This document shows positions 5,794 to 12,000 of a stretch of DNA of 12,719 nucleotides, one piece after another. The notes beneath the pieces are model-generated. The model was given only the letters and a program-made list of their open reading frames with translations. It was not told where the DNA came from and ran no database searches. This DNA is from Gallionellaceae bacterium. GTDB taxonomy: Bacteria > Pseudomonadota > Gammaproteobacteria > Burkholderiales > Gallionellaceae. Both the position numbers and the translations under genes were made by a program. Each line of letters starts with the position of its first letter. The stretch's first letter is position 1. Location of the stretch: NCBI GenBank assembly GCA_031277195.1, contig JAITMU010000073.1:1-12719 (forward strand). The letters are read 5' to 3'.

Positions 5794-6742
5794 GAATCGC
5801 CTCCAACAACTGCGCCATATCCTTCGGCAATGCCGCCGACCATTCCATCTGCTCGCCAGTGACCGGATGCGTCAGCCCCAACCGTGCCGCATGCAACGCC
5901 TGACGCGGAAATGTCGTCAGCAGTTCGCGCAGCGCCGCCGGACATTTTTGCGCGCCTTTGAGATAGGTCGAATCGCCCACCAAAGGGTGATGAATGGACG
6001 CGAGATGCACGCGAATCTGATGCGTGCGTCCGGTCTCCAGGCGGCAGCGCAGCAACGTGCAACCGGAAAACGGCTCCGCAATTTCATAATGTGTCACCGC
6101 CGGTTTGCCGGTTTGCACGACGGCCATTTTGGTGCGCTGCGTCGGATGGCGTCCCACCGCCGCGTCCACGATGCCGCCGCGCGCAACGTCGCCATAAACC
6201 AGCGCGAGGTATTCGCGCTTCACCGTGCGCGCCTGCAACTGGCGCACCAGCGCCGTCTGTGCCACCAGTGTTTTGGCGACGACCAATAAACCGCTGGTGT
6301 CCTTGTCCAGCCGATGCACGATGCCCGCGCGCGGAATGTCGGCGAGTTGCGGCGCATGGTGCAGCAGTGCGTTGAGCAGCGTGCCGTCCCAGTTGCCGCT
6401 GCCGGGATGCACGACCAGCCCCGCGGGTTTGTTGATGACAAGAATGGCGTCGTCCTCAAACACAATGTCGAGCGCGATGGCTTCCGCCAGATGCGGTTGC
6501 TCGGACGGATGCGTCAGCGGCATCACCGTAACGCATTCTCCGCCATGGATTTTCTGCCGCGCAGTCGCGTCGGCGCCGTCGATCTGAACCTGTCCGCGCG
6601 CGATCCAGTCCTGCAAACGGCTGCGCGAATAATCCGGCAGCAGCTTCGCCAACGCCTGATCCAGACGCAGACCGGCATGCTCGTCGGGCATGTTGACCAC
6701 AAGCGGAGTATAATCTGCCGACATTTTTACGGATTCAGCCAT
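5780..6742 (-). CDS. rluD: 23S rRNA pseudouridine synthase RluD
   Basis: The 320-residue protein has an N-terminal S4 RNA-binding domain (about residues 24-72, with RLDQALAKLLPDYSRSRLQDWI) followed by a RluA-family catalytic domain. The motif HRLDKDTSG (143-151) contains the catalytic aspartate D146. KREYLAL, TRTHQIRVHLASIHHPLVGD and the RQALHA region match RluD, which modifies U1911, U1915 and U1917 in helix 69 of 23S rRNA. RluD rather than RluC is favoured by the bamD/pgeF neighbourhood, which is conserved in beta- and gammaproteobacteria. The ATG at 6742 overlaps the bamD ATG on the other strand in a single CATG. An alternative ATG at 6724 (codon 7) removes that overlap and would still keep the S4 domain. 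Neither has a good SD, so the exact start is uncertain. It is the first gene of rluD-pgeF-xth. Confidence 0.94.
   Translation of the reverse strand: MAESVKMSADYTPLVVNMPDEHAGLRLDQALAKLLPDYSRSRLQDWIARGQVQIDGADATARQKIHGGECVTVMPLTHPSEQPHLAEAIALDIVFEDDAILVINKPAGLVVHPGSGNWDGTLLNALLHHAPQLADIPRAGIVHRLDKDTSGLLVVAKTLVAQTALVRQLQARTVKREYLALVYGDVARGGIVDAAVGRHPTQRTKMAVVQTGKPAVTHYEIAEPFSGCTLLRCRLETGRTHQIRVHLASIHHPLVGDSTYLKGAQKCPAALRELLTTFPRQALHAARLGLTHPVTGEQMEWSAALPKDMAQLLEAIRASA
5800..5804 (-). promoter_or_regulatory. ribosome binding site fixing the GTG start of pgeF
   Basis: The minus strand reads GGAGG at 5804-5800, 6 bases before the GTG at 5793. It is one of the best SD matches in the window, lies inside the last codons of rluD, and decides in favour of the GTG start with a 14-base overlap. 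Confidence 0.8.
6709..6714 (+). promoter_or_regulatory. candidate -10 box for bamD, inside the rluD 5' end
   Basis: TATAAT followed by C lies 27-32 bases upstream of the bamD ATG, within codons 10-12 of rluD. TTGACC at 6693-6698 looks like a -35, but its 10-base spacing is too short; at 17 bases the hexamer is GGGCAT, a poor match. Transcription from about 6721 would leave a leader near 20 bases containing GGA 7 bases before the start. Confidence 0.5.
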
Positions 6743-7580
6743 GCGTCATAGTTTAGCTTTAATCCTCGCGCTCACGCTAACTGCCTGCGGCATATTCTCG
6801 AAGGACACCGCCTCGGAAGAAGACATTCCTTCCGTCGAGCAGCTTTACGCCGACGCCCGCGAGGCGATGGACAACAATAATTACACGCAAGCGCTGGTTG
6901 CTTTTGACCGCTTGCAGGCCAGCTATCCCTATGGCCGCTACGCGCAGCAAGCGTTGCTGGAAAGCGCCTACGCGAACTACAAGCAGAAAGAATCGGAAGC
7001 GGCGTTGTCCGCCATCGACCGCTTCATCAAGCAATATCCGAACAACCCGCACGTGGATTACGCCTACTACCTGCGCGGGCTGGTCAGCTTCAACGACGAC
7101 CTCGGCCTGTTTGGCGACATCACCGAGCAGGATCTTTCCGAGCGCGACCCGAACGCAGGACGCAACGCGTTTGATGCGCTGAAGGAGTTGGTGACAAAAT
7201 TTCCCGACAGCAAATACGCGCCGGACGCCAGGTTGCGGATGCAATATCTGATCAACGAACTGGCGCGCTATGAAATTCACGTCGCCCAGTATTATCTGCG
7301 CCGTGGCGCTTACGTCGCGGCGGCGGCGCGCGCGAAAGACGTGCTGACCAATTATCCTGAAACGCCGGAAACGCGCGATGCCCTGCGCGTGCTGATCCGC
7401 GCTTACGACGGCCTGGGCATGACGGATATGCGCGACGACGCCAAGCGCGTGCTGGAAGCGAACGCCCTGCCCGCCGACGCGATGCGCGGCAACATGATTC
7501 TGGAAAGCACGCAGGAATCATCCTGGTGGGAATTCTGGAAGCGCGACGACGGCCTCCCCTGGTGGCAAGTCTGGAAATGA
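6741..7580 (+). CDS. bamD: outer membrane assembly lipoprotein BamD (ComL/YfiO)
   Basis: BamD is the essential lipoprotein partner of BamA that recruits unfolded beta-barrel proteins to the outer membrane. The 279-residue precursor has a very short lipoprotein signal: MRHSLALILALTLTAC, with lipobox LTAC and acylated Cys16. Tetratricopeptide-type repeats follow (YADAREAMDNNNYTQALVAFDRL, YAQQALLESAYANY, YPNNPHVDYAYYLRGLV), as does the family motif TEQDLSERDPNAGRNAFDALKELVTKFPDSKYA. The mature N-terminus EDIPSVEQLYADA is typical. The C-terminus is tryptophan-rich, with WWEFWK and WWQVWK 12 residues apart. The start lies immediately next to rluD on the other strand, so the promoter must lie within rluD; a TATAAT is present there. 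The stop overlaps the next start as ATGA, so the Nudix gene is translationally coupled. Confidence 0.96.
   Translation: MRHSLALILALTLTACGIFSKDTASEEDIPSVEQLYADAREAMDNNNYTQALVAFDRLQASYPYGRYAQQALLESAYANYKQKESEAALSAIDRFIKQYPNNPHVDYAYYLRGLVSFNDDLGLFGDITEQDLSERDPNAGRNAFDALKELVTKFPDSKYAPDARLRMQYLINELARYEIHVAQYYLRRGAYVAAAARAKDVLTNYPETPETRDALRVLIRAYDGLGMTDMRDDAKRVLEANALPADAMRGNMILESTQESSWWEFWKRDDGLPWWQVWK
7524..7577 (+). repeat. direct repeat encoding the duplicated Trp-rich end of BamD
   Basis: Two 18-base copies, 7524-7541 and 7560-7577, share 15 of 18 bases and are offset by 36 bases, so both are in frame. They encode WWEFWK and WWQVWK, separated by RDDGLP. The second copy ends at the BamD C-terminus, and its last base is the A of the nudix ATG. 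Confidence 0.75.
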
Positions 7581-8143
7581 AATTTTGCAGCGCGTGCGGC
7601 GCGCCCGTCGCGCTGCGCCAGCCGCCCGGCGACAACCATCTGCGCTACGTCTGCACTGCCTGCGCCACCGTCCATTATCAAAATCCGCTACTGGTGATCG
7701 GCGCCATTCCCGAATGGCATGACGGGCGCATCTTGTTGTGCCGCCGCGCCATCGAACCGCGCCACGGCTTGTGGACGCTCCCCGGCGGCTTCATGGAAAA
7801 CGGCGAAACCACGACCGAAGCCGCCGCGCGCGAAACGCTGGAAGAAGCCAATGCGCGTGTCGCCATTGGCGATCTGTACACGGTTTACAACCTGCCCGAC
7901 ATCAATCAGGTGCATTTGACGTTCCGCGCGCAACTGCTGGATCTGGATTTTTTTCCCGGCGCGGAAAGTTCGGAGGTCGTGCTGTTTGAAGAACGCGACA
8001 TTCCGTGGGACGAGCTGGCGTTTCGTCCGATTCTTTACACTTTGCAGCATTATTTTGCGGATCGCGCGGCGGGTGAATTTCCGTTGCGCACCGGCGACAT
8101 ACTGAAATCGCAAAAACAGGCTGTGGCGCCTACCTTGATATAA
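7577..8143 (+). CDS. Nudix hydrolase with N-terminal zinc ribbon
   Basis: This 188-residue protein has a C4 zinc ribbon (CSAC at 4-7 and CTAC at 26-29) followed by a Nudix domain. The Nudix box runs from G71 with E77, then R85-E86 and E89-E90, matching GX5EX7REUXEE; the usual glycine after EEX is N92 (EEAN), which I believe recurs in proteobacterial zinc-ribbon Nudix proteins. Such enzymes hydrolyse nucleoside diphosphates linked to another moiety (NADH, ADP-ribose and similar); the substrate here cannot be read from sequence, and the SQPWPFPxS motif of NADH pyrophosphatase NudC is absent. The ATG at 7577 overlaps the bamD stop by 4 bases (ATGA) and precedes the first cysteine pair by 2 residues. 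The frame is open further up to 7526, but that part overlaps bamD. mlaA follows after 30 bases. Confidence 0.92.
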   Translation: MKFCSACGAPVALRQPPGDNHLRYVCTACATVHYQNPLLVIGAIPEWHDGRILLCRRAIEPRHGLWTLPGGFMENGETTTEAAARETLEEANARVAIGDLYTVYNLPDINQVHLTFRAQLLDLDFFPGAESSEVVLFEERDIPWDELAFRPILYTLQHYFADRAAGEFPLRTGDILKSQKQAVAPTLI

Positions 8144-8144
8144 T
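8136..8144 (+). promoter_or_regulatory. extended -10 promoter for mlaA
   Basis: TGATATAAT is a complete extended -10 element (TG, one base, TATAAT) and overlaps the TAA stop of the Nudix gene. No acceptable -35 is found at 16-18 bases, which extended -10 promoters can tolerate. Initiation near 8151 gives a leader of about 23 bases before the mlaA ATG. mlaA can therefore be expressed separately from bamD-nudix. Confidence 0.6.
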
Positions 8145-8173
8145 CGGCGAAACGCCTCGCTTTTCACGCACCC

Positions 8174-8929
8174 ATGTTTTCAATCCGCCTTCCTTTCCTG
8201 TTCGTCGTCCTGCTCCTGAGCGGTTGCGCGACCACCAATCCGCAGGATCCGCTGGAGCCGTTCAACCGCAGCATGTACAAAGTCAACGACACGCTTGACC
8301 AGGCGGTGGCCAAACCGCTGGCGGAAGGCTACAACACGATCATGCCAGCGCCGGGCAAGACGGCGGTCAACAATTTCTTTTCCAACCTGGATGACATCGT
8401 TGTTACGGTAAACGACGTGCTGCAATTCAAGATGAAGCAGGCGGCATCCGATGCGGGACGGCTGACGCTGAATACGACCGTGGGGCTGCTCGGCCTGATC
8501 GACGTGGCGACGCCCATCGGCCTGGAAAAGCACAACGAAGATTTCGGTCAGACGCTGGGCTTTTGGGGAGTGACGTCGGGTCCGTATCTGGTTTTGCCGG
8601 TGCTGGGACCGAGTTCATTCCGCGACGGCATCGGCGATTACGCCGACAGCTTTCTGGGCGTTTGGCATCAGGTTGATGACATATCGGCGCGCAACAGTTT
8701 GACCGGCGCGGACATGCTGCACCGCCGCGCAAATTTGCTGGGCGCGGACACGCTGCTGGACGATGCCGCGCTCGACCCGTACAGCTTCATGCGTAACGCC
8801 TATTTGCTGCGCCGTCAGAATCTGGTTTACGACGGCGAACCGCCGCGGCAGAAGTATGAAGATGATTATGAGGATGAAGAATACGAGGAGGAGGAGCCGG
8901 AAAGTGAGCCTGTGCCTCCTGCTCCGTAA
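8174..8929 (+). CDS. mlaA: outer membrane lipoprotein MlaA (VacJ)
   Basis: MlaA is the outer-membrane component of the Mla system, which removes phospholipids from the outer leaflet and passes them via MlaC to the MlaFEDB transporter. The 251-residue precursor has a lipoprotein signal with lipobox LSGC (Cys18, +2 Ala, consistent with outer-membrane sorting). DPLEPFNRSMYKVNDTLDQAVAKPLAEGY, FFSNLDD, LGLIDVATPIGLEKHNEDFGQTLGFWGV, GPYLVLPVLGPSSFRDGIG and the later LDPYSFMRNAYLLRRQ are family hallmarks, so the domain is complete. After QNLVYDG comes a strongly acidic tail rich in Glu, Asp and Tyr ending in a short proline-rich tip. The other mla genes are not in the window. No clear SD precedes the ATG at 8174; a perfect extended -10 lies 30 bases upstream. 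Confidence 0.95.
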   Translation: MFSIRLPFLFVVLLLSGCATTNPQDPLEPFNRSMYKVNDTLDQAVAKPLAEGYNTIMPAPGKTAVNNFFSNLDDIVVTVNDVLQFKMKQAASDAGRLTLNTTVGLLGLIDVATPIGLEKHNEDFGQTLGFWGVTSGPYLVLPVLGPSSFRDGIGDYADSFLGVWHQVDDISARNSLTGADMLHRRANLLGADTLLDDAALDPYSFMRNAYLLRRQNLVYDGEPPRQKYEDDYEDEEYEEEEPESEPVPPAP

Positions 8930-8942
8930 ACAGGGCGTCTCT

Positions 8943-9077
8943 CCCCGTCATTCCAGCGAATGCTGGATTCCAGCGCAGTTATCAAACAATTCCGGCGTAG
9001 CCGGACTATATGTTTTGGTCCGCTGCGGGGTTTGTTATTTCCCCTGTTTTCCAGCTTGCGCTGGATTGACGACGGGG
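8943..9077. repeat. about 135-bp inverted-repeat element (MITE-like) between mlaA and the autotransporter
   Basis: The ends CCCCGTC (8943-8949) and GACGGGG (9071-9077) are inverted, and similarity continues inward for about 30 bases apart from a 3-base insertion in the right arm. Each arm carries its own hairpin: TCCAGC-GAAT-GCTGGA at 8952-8967 and TCCAGC-TTGC-GCTGGA at 9050-9065. The centre adds TCCGGC-GTA-GCCGGA (8991-9005) and GGGG/CCCC (9027-9030, 9041-9044). The left arm CGTCATTCCAGCG resembles a CGTCATTCC hairpin repeat found in many bacterial genomes. No ORF is present. The element fills the 149-base convergent gap and ends one base before the autotransporter stop codon, so it probably also acts on 3' ends. 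Confidence 0.65.
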
Positions 9078-9078
9078 G

Positions 9079-12000
9079 CTACCAATCCCACTTCACCCCA
9101 ATCGTCCCTGTCGTTCCCTTCCGCACCGATTGCGCGTTGTTATCCATCGAGAACACCTGGCTCACTTCGCCATACACGCGCATCTTGTCCGTCACCGCCC
9201 AGGTCAAGCCGCCGCCCAGTTCGCCGGAGGTGTAGCCCAGGCCGACATCGACTGGCGTGCTTGCCGCTGGCGTGCTGAATGTCACCGTCTGTGTCGCGTC
9301 AAACCCATGCCAGATGTTCGCGCGAAGGTAAGGCTTCAACATGCCGCCGTTGTCGAAACGAATGGTGTCCACCAGACGCACGCCGATGCGACCCGTCCAT
9401 TGCCAGGGATCGTTGAAGCTCACCGTGGCGTTCGTAATCGCCATGTCGTCGAAATGTCCGCCCTGCCCGATCAACTGCACTTGCGGTTCCAGCGACCAGT
9501 TGTCGTTCAGGCGATAGCTGTAGCCGCCTTCCAGCGAAATCAGCACGCCCTTGCCGCCAATCTTGACCCGCTCGTTGTCGATTGACACACCATCGCCGTC
9601 GTACCAGTTGCCTTGCACAACAACGTCAGAGTAGAACCCTTCCGGTTTTTTGTGCGTCCAGTACGCGCCGATGGAACGGGTTTTCGGCGAGAGTTTGCCG
9701 GTGCGACTTATTTCCTGTTCCTGTCCGAGCAGGCCGTTGATGTCGGCCTCGCTGCGCGACCAGCCGACATACACGCCGACATCGGTGCGGCCATCTTCGT
9801 TGACGGACTCCATCAAATCCAGACCAAGCTGCGCGCCATAGCTGTTGCCGCTGGCGGTCGGCGTGGCAACGCTGTCATTGCTCGATTGTTTGATGTCGTT
9901 GGCAAACACGCGCCCCCAAACCCGTCCGCTGTACTGGAAACCGTCGGTGTAATCCTTCACATCGTCGCCCATGCGTTTGTGCAGATTGGCGAGCAGATCC
10001 AGACTGCTCTGGCGCGCGAGGCCGGGCAAGGCGGTGACGACGGACACTTCGGGGCGGTATTCGTCGATGCCGGTATCTTCGATTTTGCTGCGCAGGAACC
10101 AGTTTTCGCCCGCGCCCGCGAGATCGCCCGGATGCAGGCGGTATACGAATGCGCCTGCCTTGATCGAGTCGCCCTCCAGCGTGAACGCATCCTTGGTCGT
10201 TTGCGCGGTGGTCGTCGCGCCGTTCAGCGCTTCCACCAGCAGGATGCCGTTGCCGGTGGTCTGCGCGCCCAGGCCGCCCGCGTTGGTGATGGCGATGGTC
10301 GTTGTGCCGGACGCCGTGCCGCCGTCGATGACCAGACGGTCGGTCAGGCTGTCGTCCGCGGCGAGCGCGGTGTTCATTTCCAGCCGCCCGTTGTTGCCGA
10401 CGTAATCGCCGTTGACGGTCAGTATCGTCTGCGTGCCCAGCTCCGGACTGAAATGAACGGTACCCGCATTGTTCAGCCCCGCCACGGTTTGATTGAACCC
10501 GTCGAGGTCGAGCGTCGCATTCGGCGCGACGGTCACTACCGAAAATGCCGAGAAGGTGTTCTGCGCGCCTGCGCGCAGCGTGCCGCTGTTGACGGTGGTT
10601 GTGCCTCGGTAGGTGTTGGCGGCGGTCAATACGGTCGTGCCCGTGCCGTTTTGTTCAACCGCGCCAAAAACGCCGTCGATCTGGCCGGCGAACGTGTAAA
10701 CGTCGCTGCGGTTGAAGGCCAGCACGCCATTGCTCAGTACGTTGCCGACGATGCTGCCGCTGGCGCCACCGTTGCCGAGTTGCAATGTGGCGTCCGCTTC
10801 GATGAGGGTGCCGCCGCTGTAAGTATTGTTGCCGGTGAGAATCTGTCGGCCATCTTCCAGGAACACCAGACCATCGCCGGAGATCACGCCGTCAAACTGG
10901 CTGCCGGCAGGGTCGGCGTGCAAGGTCAGCATGTTGCCATCGGCAAGCAGCACGTTGCCGCCGCCGGTCAGCTTGTTGACCGATTGGTTGAGGGCGTTGG
11001 TGTCGAACGTCGCGCCCGCAACGACCGTCACCGCGCTGGACGAAGCGATGATGTTATCCACGCCCGCTTGCAGCGTGCCGGACGAAACGGTCGTTGTTCC
11101 GGTGAAACTGTTGATGGGGTTGGACAACACGATGGTGTCGCGCGCCGCGATATTCAGATTGCCCGTGCCCGTCAGCATGGCGGCCATGTCGCGGTCGTTG
11201 TCGATCGCGCCCGCATCTTCGGTCAGCGTCAGCGTCTGCCCGTTTTGCAGGTCAAGCTCGAACAAGCCATAGCCCACATACAAGCCGTCGTTGTCCACGC
11301 CGGTATCCAGGAGATAGGAGTAGGTTCCCACTGCAACGAGGTTGCCGCCCTGCGAGATATTGATGTCTTTTTGCGCGGTGGTGATGTCGTCTCCATTCTG
11401 ATCCTGCAACGTCAAATTGCCCGCGCTGCCCGTGACCGGATTATCCGACGCGACCAGTTGCAAGCCCGTAATGACGTGGCTTTGCGCAAACAGCGACGCG
11501 TCATTCGGCAGCGTTGCCATCGGCAGCGACAGTCCGTAAGGATCGGGGAGGTTGATTTGCACTGCGCCGCCCGTAATGTCCAACTGATCCGTGTAGATGG
11601 AACTGGTGGCGACCGTCTGCGCGGGCGCGGTGGCGTCGAAGATCACCGTGCCGCCGTCGAACACCAGTCCGCCGATGTCCTGAACGCCCGCGCCCACGAT
11701 CACCGTGCTGTCGAGGCTCGCCTTCAGCGTCGCGTCGTTCAGCACGTCGGTGTTGACGCCATCCAGCGTGAACGTGCCCATGCCCATGTCCAGCGTGCCG
11801 GTGAATGGAGAGACGTTGTTGATCGCGTCGTTGGTGAAATCAAACGTGCTGTCCGTCGCCTTCATCGCCACATCGACCGTGCCATTGCCGGTCAGCGCGC
11901 TTTCAAACTGGAACGCGGTCACGGCGGCATCCGGCGCGATGGTCAACAGGCTGTTCACGCCGTCGAGAAACACCGCGCCGTCGCCCAGATTGGTCTGCGT

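Noticed and set aside
6693..6714. TTGACC and TATAAT as a full sigma-70 promoter for bamD
   Set aside because: The hexamers are only 10 bases apart, too close for a working -35/-10 pair. Only the -10 is retained as a candidate.
9027..9050. GGGG/CCCC hairpin followed by TGTTTT as a terminator of mlaA
   Set aside because: The stem is only 4 bp with a 10-base loop and a short, interrupted T-run. It is mentioned as part of the inverted-repeat element instead.
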